From: a virus
DNA length: 64,000 nt
Virus record (IMG/VR): IMGVR_UViG_3300031703_000001
Span: 43,391-107,390 of that record
Reading direction: 5' to 3' (one strand)
The stretch's first letter is position 1. Every line of letters starts with the position of its first letter. Position numbers and translations under genes: made by a program. Below the pieces are notes generated by a model that saw only the letters and a list, made by a program, of their open reading frames with translations, had not been told where the DNA came from and searched no databases. Shown here piece after piece: positions 44,812 through 56,900 of this stretch.

Positions 44812-46998
44812 TTATAGTATTTCAATATCAGCTCCCGCTGCAATTAGTTTTGCTAATAATGTAGAGTCAACATCTATTGTTCCACTACCAACTTCTTTTC
44901 CGTACTTAGCTGTACCCATATTAGTTTGCACAGTCCTTTGACCTTCACTACCAAATGTTCCAGTGTTAGCATCCCAAGCACCTCTCTTTAGGAAAGGGTC
45001 TTCTTTTGTACCATATATAGCATCAGCTGTTAGATTTTTTCTATTATCTATTTTAGCATTTTCAACATTTTGATCTCTAAACCAATCATTAACAATACCA
45101 GCACCTTGTACTGCAGTATTTGATACGGCACCAAAAGCAGTCATTTCTTTACTATCCATCAATCTATCCACACCACCTTCAAATTTATTTGTTCTTTCAA
45201 CTACAGGTTGGTTATATTCAAGAGGACGTGCAATGGGTGTTACAGGAGGTGTTATAGCATTTACTTGCGGTATTACTGGTGTAGCCATCATAGATGGTTG
45301 TGCCAGAGGTCCTGCGCTAAGACTATCAACATATGCTTGATATTCTTGTGGTGCATTAGCTCCCATTCTTGTCATTGGATCTTCCATTGACCAATCTTGC
45401 ATGCTTAATACTGCGGAAGGTTGTCCCGCCATTTGATATTTCTTTAATGAACCACCATATTTAAATCCTTCAGTAGAGTTATAAATGTCTTTCATCTCAG
45501 TTCTTGACTTTCCTAGATGACTTGATTTATTTTTACCATACCAAGTTCTAAATGAATCACCCTCTACACGAGGTCCAACTTTAGGTTGAGATGTAGGAAA
45601 CATTCCTTGCTGAGGTTGTCCGTTAGAATTTGTAGGTATCATGGTTGTTGCAGGTGGAGTTGTGTCTACACCGTATTTATTCATCCCCATCATTGTTTCA
45701 TATTCATTAGGGTTGTATACTCCGGGATCCACATAACCTACAGAACCTCTTTCATCAATACTTAACGTTGTACCTTCAGGGGCACCATTTTCCATATCAT
45801 TTTCATAATCACCTAATATTTCTTTTGTGGCATCATCTAAATTATTGAAGTAATCTACATTACGTCCATTTAAAGCATTGCTACCTTCTCTTGTAACTTT
45901 ACCAAAAATGTTTTTCTTTTCACCATATATATCCTCACTTAGCTCTCTGCTAGATATTAAACCATCATAATCCCCTGTTTCAGTATTATAGTTGAATTTT
46001 GAGTTTTTATTAATATCTTCAGTATATGTTTTTAAATCTCTTAACTTTTCAGGATTAACACGCTTAGATGCATTAAATAAATCTAAATTGTCTGCTGCAT
46101 AAGCGGTAGGATCTGTTGTACCTATTTTTACTTTATAGTTATAATAGTCTCCTTTTACATCTTCTTCAATGGCACCCTTTGTATTCCAATCTCTAAGTGC
46201 ACCTTTCATTTCACCATTACTACCTAATTCTTTACTGAATAAATCATCATTGGCATCACCAAGAAATTTAGCTATAGAACCAACATTAAAATTATTACTT
46301 GATTCAAAAGCAACAGGATTAATATATTTTGGGGATGCTGTAAATTTATCTTTCTTTTTAACTACACCTGTTTGATTATAAAATGCTTTAGCTTCTTCCT
46401 TATCAACTTCACTACCTTCTTGAAATTGAGGTATGTTTCTTCTGCCAATAAATTCTCCTTGTAAATCTAACATTGGAGTACTCATGTCACCATTTAATTT
46501 TGAGTAAGCACCTGGCTGAGGATTAATATCAAAAGATATTGCATCTTGAGATGTAGCAATTCCTTGTTGAGACTGCATCCAATCAGCAAACTTATTTCCA
46601 GATTTAATTTCCACACCTTCCTGTGCTTGAAGCTGTTGTGCCATCTGGTCTTGTTGACCTGCCGTTGCTTGATCTTGTTGAGCGCTAGCTTCTTGAGCTT
46701 GAGCTTCCATTGCTTGTTTCCGTGCAATTTCTTGAGGATCCTCTGTTTGTTCTTCAGTTGAAGGAGGCCCTGCAGGTTGTGATTTCTCCTGAACTTGTTT
46801 AAATAAACTAACAACATCTTCTTCTTTATAACCTGCTGTCATAAATGCTTGAGCAATCACTTGTTCCTCAACCTGTTGTTCAACCAATTCTTGAACTATT
46901 TCAATAGGGTTTCCTCCTCCATTCAAAGAACTAGAGATAAACTCTGTAATCTGTTGAATTTGTGGATCAACAGCTTGTTGCTGTGATTGTCCTCCCAT
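44812..46998 (-). CDS. Gln-rich virion protein, 728 aa (alternative GTG start 47028)
   Basis: The first 140 residues are very Gln/Glu-rich and predicted helical, with a G-Y-K-E-E-D-V helix resembling a small helical bundle, then a long polar region, and near residue 510-525 the motif K-Y-G-G-S-L-K-K-Y-Q-M-A-G shared in form with the 826- and 1299-residue proteins. The longest frame starts with GTG at 47028, but I choose the ATG at 46998: it has the A-rich ACAA-ATG leader used by neighbours and places the late motif (47048-47058) 50 bases upstream, the spacing seen elsewhere. The 826-residue gene follows after 2 bases. No domain is recognised. Confidence 0.7.
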   Translation of the reverse strand: MGGQSQQQAVDPQIQQITEFISSSLNGGGNPIEIVQELVEQQVEEQVIAQAFMTAGYKEEDVVSLFKQVQEKSQPAGPPSTEEQTEDPQEIARKQAMEAQAQEASAQQDQATAGQQDQMAQQLQAQEGVEIKSGNKFADWMQSQQGIATSQDAISFDINPQPGAYSKLNGDMSTPMLDLQGEFIGRRNIPQFQEGSEVDKEEAKAFYNQTGVVKKKDKFTASPKYINPVAFESSNNFNVGSIAKFLGDANDDLFSKELGSNGEMKGALRDWNTKGAIEEDVKGDYYNYKVKIGTTDPTAYAADNLDLFNASKRVNPEKLRDLKTYTEDINKNSKFNYNTETGDYDGLISSRELSEDIYGEKKNIFGKVTREGSNALNGRNVDYFNNLDDATKEILGDYENDMENGAPEGTTLSIDERGSVGYVDPGVYNPNEYETMMGMNKYGVDTTPPATTMIPTNSNGQPQQGMFPTSQPKVGPRVEGDSFRTWYGKNKSSHLGKSRTEMKDIYNSTEGFKYGGSLKKYQMAGQPSAVLSMQDWSMEDPMTRMGANAPQEYQAYVDSLSAGPLAQPSMMATPVIPQVNAITPPVTPIARPLEYNQPVVERTNKFEGGVDRLMDSKEMTAFGAVSNTAVQGAGIVNDWFRDQNVENAKIDNRKNLTADAIYGTKEDPFLKRGAWDANTGTFGSEGQRTVQTNMGTAKYGKEVGSGTIDVDSTLLAKLIAAGADIEIL

Positions 46999-47047
46999 TT
47001 GTTTTAAACTTATTTTGTTTACTTTCACAACTATGATTTTATATTAT

Positions 47048-47058
47048 TAATATACAAA
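47048..47058 (-). promoter_or_regulatory. Candidate late promoter motif, copy 3
   Basis: Exact TTTGTATATTA on the minus strand, followed by ATAATATAAAA, 50 bases before the ATG at 46998. It lies in the 60-base gap after the 1299-residue lysin gene, so it would start a new transcript for the 728-, 826- and 1070-residue proteins and the giants beyond. Confidence 0.6.
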
Positions 47059-47088
47059 TAAATCAAGAGATTTACTAATTTTTAAGGT

Positions 47089-50000
47089 TTAACGTTGCCC
47101 AACAATGTGAGTAAGTATATAATTTGCTGGAGTCATATTCATTGCTTTAGCATCTTTATAATGCATTCTGTTTAGTTTATCATACACTTTACCAGCTGTA
47201 ACTTCCATTTTATTACCATCATAAACTCCGTCAACATAATTTTTATACATAATGTGGTTTTCAGTTTCACCACCTTTTTTCATTACATCTTTTTGTTCAA
47301 AATTCAAATACTTAGAGTTGGCCTTTACCCTTTTAGAATAGTTTGGTCTGTTATTCCATTTAGTAGGTAATGTATTCCACATATCTTTTTTCTGATCAGC
47401 TGTAAGTTGCTCATTATATCTTACACCTAATATGGATGCAGTTGCTATTGCAGCTTTTGCTGGATCTAAAAGATCTTTGTTTGATGTAATATCAAAAGCA
47501 TTTAATATAGATTTTTCTTTATCATTTAACTGACTCCAACGTATCTGAGTATAACCAACACTATTGTTATCTGACTGTGCTCCATCCCCCACATCAGTGA
47601 ATGGTATATCAAACCCTTGGTATTTTCTTTGAACATCTGGTGATGAACCATCACTTCCAAACTTTTTATTAGCACCTCTTAAAGCATTACCCACAATACC
47701 GTGTGTATCTCCAAATTCTGATTCTGTTCCATATATTCCAAAAGCAATCTTGGCTATTTGATTATAAACATCTCCGGAAATTTGAGCAGCACTCATTATT
47801 TGTTGCTTGTTATTTTCAAGAGCATGAATGAAAGGGTATGTTGTATTATTTAATTCCTCAGTATCATCAAAGTCTAATACCGTAAATCTTTCTTCCATGA
47901 AAGTCTCTTCATCAAAGTTGGCTCTAATGGGTTTATATGATAAAGTATTTGTTGTATAATTACCACCTTGTTGATCTTGAAGTTTACCTGTTTGATCTTT
48001 ATATTGAGAAATGTAATTTTCTCTGTTTTCTTTATTCATTCTCATGACAGCAACACCATCATTCAACTCAAAGTGATTACCTTCATCTTCAGGTAATATA
48101 AACACAGGAGTTCCTGTTGGTAAACCTAAGTTATATAATGCATCAAGATCACTACACTGTCCATTAATACAACCATTAGATGCTGAATTATTTGTTGCAT
48201 CACCATCATTATAGAATTGCTTTCTATAATTTGTTGTACCATGTATTGCAGTACCTACTTGAATACCATTATCATTTAGTAAATTCCAACTAGGAGCATT
48301 TTGGTATTTCTTTTTTGATGTAGGACTTGATTGGTTAATTGTATATCTACCAGCACCTGTGGATTTATTACCTGCTGTCCAATCTGTTTTCCACTTACCA
48401 TTTATTTTATCTTCATCTGTTATCTTACCGTCTTTGTTTAAATCTTTCATTTTGGTTACAGTCTGTGCATCACCACGGTTAGAACCAGTAAGAACTTCAA
48501 AACTTAAATCTTCATGATCACCTCTGTATACTTTTAATAAACCAGTCTTCTTGTCTATTACAACATAACTTTGATTTGGATTATTAAGCATTTGAGATTT
48601 TATAATAATATCACCATCACTTTGAGAATTAATATTATCATTATTCTTTTTAAGCTCATCTACATTGTACCAGTTTTCTTCAGGCATAGGAACATCTGCT
48701 CTATAAGTATCAGGTATTGCAATTTCTTGATTGACAGCAATTTTATTTACATCACTTATACCATTTAATTTAGCAAGTGTATTCACTGATGTTTTATATG
48801 CTTTTGCAATCTTACCTAATGTATCTCCTGATTTTACTTTATAAATTGGAGAGACAGCTGCTGTACTTGGTGCTTCAGGAATATTTAATTCTTGATTAAC
48901 ACTTATTGAATTTGGATCACTTATATTATTTAACTTTACTAACTCATCAACAGATGTATTGTATCTATTGGCAATCTTACCCAGGTTATCCCCGGAAGCA
49001 ACAGTGTATTTTTTATTACCAGCTTTTGCCTCAATTGCATTAAACCCTTCATTAGAGTCAATTGAAAAAGTGGGTATTGTTGAACCATTTGTCTCAATAA
49101 GAGATTCATCATTCATTTGATACATATCAGGTCTTGCAACATATGTATTATCTTGAGGTTGCACATAAGTCTCATATGGATTATATACATTATCTCTCTC
49201 ACCACCATATTGATAGTATTCTCTTAAAGTCTTCAGGTATTCTTCAGGTTTCTTATTTGATTGTTTTTTACCATTACCATATAAATGAGGGTAAACTGAC
49301 TCTAAAGATTTACCATCTCTAACTACATTACCTAAATATTTTCTTGCACCACCTCTACCTAAGAAGTTAGATAAACCTATCAAATCTTCATATGAGTAAT
49401 TCCACTTATCACCCAATTGAGATTTGTATTCCACAGTTAAGTCAAATGCATCTTTCAATAAAGGTGTAGTTTCAGTTGCATCAAAACCTTTGTTTAAACG
49501 TATATCAAAGATTTCATTTTGTGCATCTAGATCTTTTGCAAATTCAGCTCTTGTACCTTCATACAATTTTCCTTTTTCTACTTCAGAAAATCTCTGACCA
49601 TATAAACCAGTGGCAGTAGATTCAGGATTCACCATAAGTACACCATTCACACTTTCCACTTGAGCAATTCCTCTTTTTATTCCTTCTAAATCTATGGTGG
49701 TTTCTTGCCAAGTTTTAGGTTTGGAAATTTCTTTCCCTTCCTGTGCCTTACGCAATGAACCTCCATATTTCTTATAAAAATCTAACATTTCTTGCATACC
49801 ATCTTTGGTATTTACTATTGATGTATTAAACCAAGAAGCAGTCTGATCTTTTGCTTCTCTCATCATATTTACAAGTTCAGGTGGTAAGACAGCTTCATCA
49901 GGATGAAATGCTGCTCCGGATCCACCACTCATATCACGCGCTCTTTGAGGCATGTTTGATCCACTCATTGATTTAAAAGTTGCTTCATCAGTCATCATAG

Positions 50001-50988
50001 AGAAAAATCTACGCGGCTCATCAACATCTAACATTTGTGTAAGTGCTGGATCTGATGTATTAGCAGCTCTCTTTGTTGCATTTGCATAGAACTCTGAAGG
50101 CTTACTATTAAACCAATTTCCATCAGCATATTTAGTTACATCATCAAATGCTGTATTAGTAACATTGGCATCTTCAAATCTATTTAATCTTATTGCTTTT
50201 GATTTAGGTACTTTTTTAACTCCAGTATTAGTCCAGATGCTAACCATTTCTTCAGCTACATCATCAGCAATTTTTTTAATTGTAGGTGCAGCTTTTTTAA
50301 TTGTAGGAACTGCATTCTTACCTTTTGATAAATAAGCAGGAACAATAGGTATTGCACCTAATGCATTAAAACCAGCATCTAAATATTCACCTTTATCATA
50401 ACTTTTTTTTGCTTCTTGTCCATATTTAATCCAAGCAAATGGATTAATCATATCTGCTACATTATCAAAAGCATTTCTATCTGGATTATCTAATGGTAAA
50501 TTATCAGGTATATCTTTATTTCTTGCACTATACCCAAAAGAAGTCATAGGGCTTGCTAACATATCTAATGTTCTTTGTCCCCATGAAGGTTCTTCATATG
50601 CTTTTATTGTACCTGTATCAGGTGCTTTAAAATCAGGATTATTCTTTTGATACTCAGCAATGTATTTAGAGTAATCAGTTTCACCATTTTCCAGTTTAGG
50701 TAATTCTTTACCATCCTGTGCTAAAGGTACTTCTAAGACACTATCTCCAGGAAAAGTATAGTTCATACCTGGCATCATAGTTTGTCTATTACCAAGGTTG
50801 TCTGTACCTACTACAGGAAAGTTTACACCTTCCATAGTTATATCTCCTGAAGGAATTATATTATAGGGGTTGTTTACATCAGGACTATCAGATTTATATC
50901 CATCTATAGATAGAAATTCATGTATATCCGTAATGTATTCATTTGGACCTCCAACTAACCCTATTGATTTTCTTTCTTTATGTGCCAT
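47089..50988 (-). CDS. Multidomain virion lysin: two lysozyme-like domains, two LysM, L,D-transpeptidase
   Basis: 1299 residues with several peptidoglycan modules. In order: an unassigned N-terminal region (1-400) including an Ala/Ile/Val-rich helix near 205-220; K-Y-G-G-S-L-R-K-A-Q-E-G (407-418); a transglycosylase-like domain (about 436-570) with V-E445-S-V-N-G and S-T-A-T-G-L-Y-G-Q; two LysM repeats (659-704, 715-760), each with S-G-D-x-L-G-K-I-A; a YkuD-type L,D-transpeptidase (about 805-966) with H916-G and S-N-G-C940-I-N-G, plus a D849-L-N-K-D-G-K-I-T-D-E-D calcium-type loop; and a second lysozyme-like domain (about 1075-1215) with G-T-E1089-S-E-F-G and S-V-G-Y-T-Q-I. It probably opens and locally rebuilds the host wall during entry. 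It shares one base with the upstream 2049-residue gene. Confidence 0.88.
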   Translation of the reverse strand: MAHKERKSIGLVGGPNEYITDIHEFLSIDGYKSDSPDVNNPYNIIPSGDITMEGVNFPVVGTDNLGNRQTMMPGMNYTFPGDSVLEVPLAQDGKELPKLENGETDYSKYIAEYQKNNPDFKAPDTGTIKAYEEPSWGQRTLDMLASPMTSFGYSARNKDIPDNLPLDNPDRNAFDNVADMINPFAWIKYGQEAKKSYDKGEYLDAGFNALGAIPIVPAYLSKGKNAVPTIKKAAPTIKKIADDVAEEMVSIWTNTGVKKVPKSKAIRLNRFEDANVTNTAFDDVTKYADGNWFNSKPSEFYANATKRAANTSDPALTQMLDVDEPRRFFSMMTDEATFKSMSGSNMPQRARDMSGGSGAAFHPDEAVLPPELVNMMREAKDQTASWFNTSIVNTKDGMQEMLDFYKKYGGSLRKAQEGKEISKPKTWQETTIDLEGIKRGIAQVESVNGVLMVNPESTATGLYGQRFSEVEKGKLYEGTRAEFAKDLDAQNEIFDIRLNKGFDATETTPLLKDAFDLTVEYKSQLGDKWNYSYEDLIGLSNFLGRGGARKYLGNVVRDGKSLESVYPHLYGNGKKQSNKKPEEYLKTLREYYQYGGERDNVYNPYETYVQPQDNTYVARPDMYQMNDESLIETNGSTIPTFSIDSNEGFNAIEAKAGNKKYTVASGDNLGKIANRYNTSVDELVKLNNISDPNSISVNQELNIPEAPSTAAVSPIYKVKSGDTLGKIAKAYKTSVNTLAKLNGISDVNKIAVNQEIAIPDTYRADVPMPEENWYNVDELKKNNDNINSQSDGDIIIKSQMLNNPNQSYVVIDKKTGLLKVYRGDHEDLSFEVLTGSNRGDAQTVTKMKDLNKDGKITDEDKINGKWKTDWTAGNKSTGAGRYTINQSSPTSKKKYQNAPSWNLLNDNGIQVGTAIHGTTNYRKQFYNDGDATNNSASNGCINGQCSDLDALYNLGLPTGTPVFILPEDEGNHFELNDGVAVMRMNKENRENYISQYKDQTGKLQDQQGGNYTTNTLSYKPIRANFDEETFMEERFTVLDFDDTEELNNTTYPFIHALENNKQQIMSAAQISGDVYNQIAKIAFGIYGTESEFGDTHGIVGNALRGANKKFGSDGSSPDVQRKYQGFDIPFTDVGDGAQSDNNSVGYTQIRWSQLNDKEKSILNAFDITSNKDLLDPAKAAIATASILGVRYNEQLTADQKKDMWNTLPTKWNNRPNYSKRVKANSKYLNFEQKDVMKKGGETENHIMYKNYVDGVYDGNKMEVTAGKVYDKLNRMHYKDAKAMNMTPANYILTHIVGQR

Positions 50989-53900
50989 TATCTAAGTGAT
51001 GTAAGTAATTTACTATTATTCAATCTCAATAACATTTTTCTACTTCCAGAATCTACCTTACGTAATATTACATTAGTAAAGTAATGTCTAAACTTCTTAT
51101 GTTGCAATGGAGATTTAAAATAGTTTAAATTAATTGAGTTTAAATTTTTAATATATCCATTAGGTGATGTATCCCAAATAGGTTGCTGTGTAACAACACC
51201 ACCTACTCCAGGAAACTCTCCTCTATCATTTGTAATATCCCAAAATTGATTGAACCTAAACTTCTGCTCAACTTTAGAGCACAAGATATTAATATTATTT
51301 GTATTAATGATAGGATAAGTCAATTCTAAAATAGGATTGTTAAATGGAGTTGGAACTAATTCCAATAATCCAGACACTTGTTCATTGTTATAAACAACGG
51401 CTTGGTCAAAATTGAAATGTAAATCTTCCCACTTATCATCACCACATAAATAACCAGGATCATTTTTGTATACATAGGATTCTAATTGATATTCCATACT
51501 TCTCACAGTATTAACAGCCTGACCTGTATTGGCAACCAAATCAACTTCCCATGGAAATTGTTCACCATAGTAGTTAGCAAAAAGATCACATCTAGAATTA
51601 TGTCTCCAGAAAGAACCAACTTTATAATTAGGTGGTGTTTCCGTAAGGTAAAAATAATCACATACTTGAGGTGTAGGATCAACCCAACTTGGATCACCTA
51701 ATTGAAATATCTTAGGTGCAGAATCAGGACATACACCTGTAATTGTTGTTGTTGCTCCAGCAAATGGAGATGGTGGACAACTACATGAAACTTTTCTACA
51801 TACAGGTTTTATTATATCATCACAAACACCTGTTGATTCCGTATATAAATTAGTTGTTGCATTTATAAACACCTTAGTATAACCTGCTGGACAATTACAT
51901 TCAAAAGGAATAGCACATACAGCAGAAGCAATAGCAGATGCTACCACAGGAAATGTTGATGAATCAGATGCATTAATACCATACTGATAAGGGTCAACAT
52001 TAACAGGTCCTGTTGTGCAACTTATAGCATTTAACACACCCGCTGCAGGAGGAACACTACTACCGGCACCACAATATAAAGCAAATACATTTTGATTTGC
52101 TGGTCCTGATGAAGTTGGTGAAACACCCACTGCTTGGTATTGACATCCTACACCTGCTGCGGGTGCTGTAGTTGTATCTGTAATAAATATTATAATCTGT
52201 TTAAAAAATGGTTGTGTTGATCTATCACCCAATTGAGAATTCACCTTAAGATTTATTCTATTTTGAGCTGCTGCCAATGCTTGAGGAATAACAGTACCCC
52301 CACCAATCCAATTTGTATTATACCAACTAGTTACTTGAGGTTCTGTAACGGTGTTACTCATAGTCCATGTACTACCTGATCCATTTGGAATATTATAATT
52401 AATATTACCACCTGCCCATGCTGTAAATCCCACCTGCATTGTACCTAATCCCATAGGACCTGATATATCTGCATCATTTAAAAAAGAAGTTAACCATGCT
52501 TGTTGAGCTTGTCTTCTACCATCAGTATTTGTACTACCTGATACATCCATTGCAACTATAATATCTATCAAACAATCCGCTGATCCACCAGTTACTGTTG
52601 CAACAAGCTCTTCAACATTAACTGTTGAAAGTTCCGTTGCTGTATTTGATATCTCACATAAACCAGTTGTTGGATTAAAATTGTATCCTGGAGGACATTG
52701 GGGTATTGTAGTCTCAATAGTCTTTGTTGTAAAGAAATGATTTATACTCGGCAATGCAAATTCAGGATGCCAATCATGGAAAGATATCCATGCTTTAGCT
52801 TTTGGATCATAACTTATAGTCCATGACGCATCATCAAAATAAATAGGGTCACCTAATGTGATTGGTACAATACCATTAAGCATGAAACCTTTTATTTCAT
52901 TATATGAAATATTAAAGTTTGACTTTGCTCTATAATCCTTTTTCATAAAGTATACAATGTCATCATTAGGATCATATATAGTTTGGCATCCCACACCTAC
53001 AACAGCATTATCAGATAATACTGAATATTCTAATTCCGGAAATTGTTTTACTAACTGAGATGGTAGATACTTATTAAACCACCATTTCATTCCTTTATTT
53101 GATATAGGATCTAAACCACTTCCAGCATAATGAAATATCTTCCCTTGTGCTTGAGAGATATAAAATAAACCCATTGGTGTATTCATAACACTTCTTAAAC
53201 TTTCACATGAACCATATTCATTTGAAAGATCAGAATTGGTTATGTTTTGAAATGGTTGACTAAACAATCCACCATCACCTATTGTTATCTTAGTATCTAA
53301 TCCGGTCTTTAAGGTGTCTAATCCCTGGAACATCTGCGGAGATAAATAAGGGAAGAACACTATTGCTCCACTTTTATTTATAGGTTTTATAACGCTTACT
53401 GCATTTTTAAAATCTTTATAATTAAAGTTTAAGAATACTCTCCAGAAATCTTTCTTAGATTCATGTTGTGCTTGCAAAGAATATATCAACCTTTTAGGTC
53501 TACTGACATAACAGTTCTCTGCTACATAAGGATCATAATATCTAGGTTGCATTTGACCCCATGAAGATAACTGACTTGGAAATCTTGATGGACTTAATGA
53601 CTCATCATATTTGTAAAAGTTATCAATACCCTCTATCTGAGCATGAAATAATTCTGTTAAATCATTATATTCATATATGTCATAAATTCTTTTTGCCTTT
53701 GTATCTTCCCAATCTCTATTTGCTAAATTAACCTCTGACTCAACAAAGAAATCTAAAATACCATTTGAGTGAGTATACATATACCCATATCTCATTGCTA
53801 ATACTGGATTGGGATCACTGTTGGATCCACCAAACACACTTGACAATGCACTTCCACCACAACTATCATCACCTCTATCTAGGTAAAATAAATCACCTGG

Positions 53901-56900
53901 AAAAAGAGCTGATAAACTACCACTACTTACTAAACCTAAAGTGGCAATTTTATTTGCTAATTTAGTCATGTCAAATTTTTGTGAATCTAACCAGTATCTT
54001 GGATAAGGAATATTTACATGATTTGAATAATCATAAGTAAATTCATCAGGTTGCCCTAATAAATATTGTGCAAAAATTGGCATTATTACTTTTTCAGTAT
54101 ACCTATTAATGAATACATCACCTTGAAAAATAGGAAGTGATGAGTACATAAATGCATCAGGTTTTTCTGAATCTAAATAATTTACACAACTTCTCATTGG
54201 TATTTGTTTTATACCATCAAGTTGTCCGTACTGATTATCAAAATTATATTTAAGAGCACCATAGTATGCTGATATATTACGTTTTTGAGGTACAGTTGGG
54301 TCAAGTAAATAATTATCTGAGTAAGGTATACCTGTACCTCCACTATTTATTTCACCTCCTATAACAAATCTTGATTTATCTTGCACACTTGGTATAGCAA
54401 TTGGAGATTTCAATGAAACCACAACTGTACTTGGTCTGAATAAATTATTAATTTTATATTTACCACTATCAAATGATTGAAAAGACTGACCTATATAATT
54501 TGAATCAGTATTCTGAATTCTCCATAAACCTGTATTCCTCTTTGTAAATGTGTCAAATTGACCAAGAGAATTATACTTATATACAAAATCTGACTTATTA
54601 ATTAAGTTATATATTAATTCAATAATCTCATTACCACCTATTGCAATATTTGTCCCCGTTGTTAAAATACTCAAAGGTATTCTTAGCGTAGGAGGTAAAT
54701 TTGAAAGTGCTGTATTTTTTACATCACTTATATCATATGTTCCAGGAGTTCCTGCACCACCAATTCCAAATGCAGATGTAGTATATTGGTATGCTTGATT
54801 TGCAGCACTCATTAAAGTACCACCTAACCATAAATCACCTAGTGCAGCAGCACTTGCCCCATTGGCATAGAATGCAGTAGCAGCATTAACAGCTCCTAAT
54901 TTTATACCAGCTGAAACATTATATATACCATATGCAACACCCGTATATGTATTACCAGTACCAACAGCGGCAGTCCAATCCACAGGGCTACCAACAACAG
55001 CGGAAGCACCTGTTCTTTTCATGCTTCTATCACCTTGAACTTTATTAACAGCATATCCAATACCTATAATTGCACTAATTACTGCAGCACCACTTCTCAA
55101 TAATTTAAATTGAGGATGATCTTCTGATGCTTTAAAACTCCCTGTTTGTTTACCGCTTAAATCTCCATATATTCTTGTTTCATATGCATTTAAAAATGGT
55201 TTAGTAAACATTAAATCAGGTGAAGAAAAAGTAAATACACTTCTTGAATAACCTGACGGTTCCCCGTCTGAATCAACACCTACACCTAAAGGTTTAAATG
55301 AATTTACTGATTGTGGAAAATTATCACAACCATCCGTTCTATTTAAAACACCTGCATTTTTTCCATCATGAAAATATACATCAGGTCTTAAATCATTATA
55401 AGGATAATTAGGATATAAACCCTGAGTATTACCCAATAGATCTTCACCTGTTGGTACTTCATATTTCCTCATGTTTCTAAAAAGACCTTTACCTAGAATT
55501 GATTTTGCACCACCTCTTGATCCTTTTAATAACTCATAACCAACTACATTTGTTATATAACTTCCATCATTATTTTTTGGTCTACCAATATTTGTAAACT
55601 CAACACCCAGCACATTTATTAAATCACCACTTGTATCTGTCAAGTGCAGTGCATTATTACTAGAACCACCACCATCTTCTGATGGCATTTTATGATGTCT
55701 AATTGGTTTACCACATAAGTCTCCCCATATGTCAGGTCTATTAGAAGGATATCTTTCAGTAGACTCCCAATAACCCATATCACCTCTTGCAACTATCATA
55801 CTACCATCAGATTGTATTTCAGCTGCAACACTTGTTATACCACCTGTATTCCAAATTTTAAATACAGGATCTCCACTTGGATCTAATGCATTAGCATTTG
55901 TACTAATCTGATCTTCATTTAATCCAGCAGGACCATAAAATACTGGCGCTCTACCTGGTATATGATATGAACTTGATCTTTCTCCTGTATTGTATATCCA
56001 TCTTATAAAGAATGCATATTGCTCATCTCTTAAAAACCCTAATTTATTTCCTGCATTATGGTAGTAACTAGCAGGCAATGTGTTTATAACAAAATTACAT
56101 TTAATATTATTTGCAATTGGTTGATAGTTAAAATCAAACTGTTCAGTTGGCCCTTGTCTTAAAAGCCAATCATTAACAACATACATTGCTTCTGATTTTT
56201 CATATGCAGGGCTACGCTGAGGAATCACTTTTAAATCAACAGATACTAAAGAATCATCTATATAATCAAGATTAATTGAAGTACGTTCAGTACTATATAA
56301 ACCAATACGTTTAGCATAAGTTTGACCTTGATTTCTTACCAATAATGCAAGTTCAAAAAATTCAAAATCTTTATCTAAATTTGATAAATCTATATTTAGT
56401 GAACCATCTGTTCCTTTATGACTCCATAACGTTTGAACATTTGATATACCAATATAATCAGTTACTTTTTGTTCATTTTCTGTATAGGCAACAAATGCTT
56501 GGTAAGCACCATTTTGCAACATCCCACCATCAGTTGCTTTAGTTAATTCAATACAAGGTGTATCTACCAATGGAGCTAATCTGATTTTTTCACAGTTTAA
56601 TTCTGGCGGTACAATATTACTATATGTTACACATACATCTCCTGTAGCAGATGTTACTTCTTGTTTCCAAGGTATATCATCAATATTTAAAGATCTAGAT
56701 GGATTATTTGCATCATCCCAATATACTTGCCATGTACAGTCAAAATTTTCTTTTGAAGCTCCCGTTATAAGAAACATTCTATTAAATGCAAGACATGGGT
56801 CATTAACAAGTGTAGTGTATTTACACTCACTATCATCAAACCTTCCTATTTCAGAATTGATATCATCCGTAGAAAATACTATCCACTCATCACCGTATCT

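Noticed and set aside
47001-47028. GTG start of the Gln-rich virion protein
   Set aside because: The ATG at 46998 has a better leader and gives the same motif-to-start spacing as other late genes. The GTG start remains possible.
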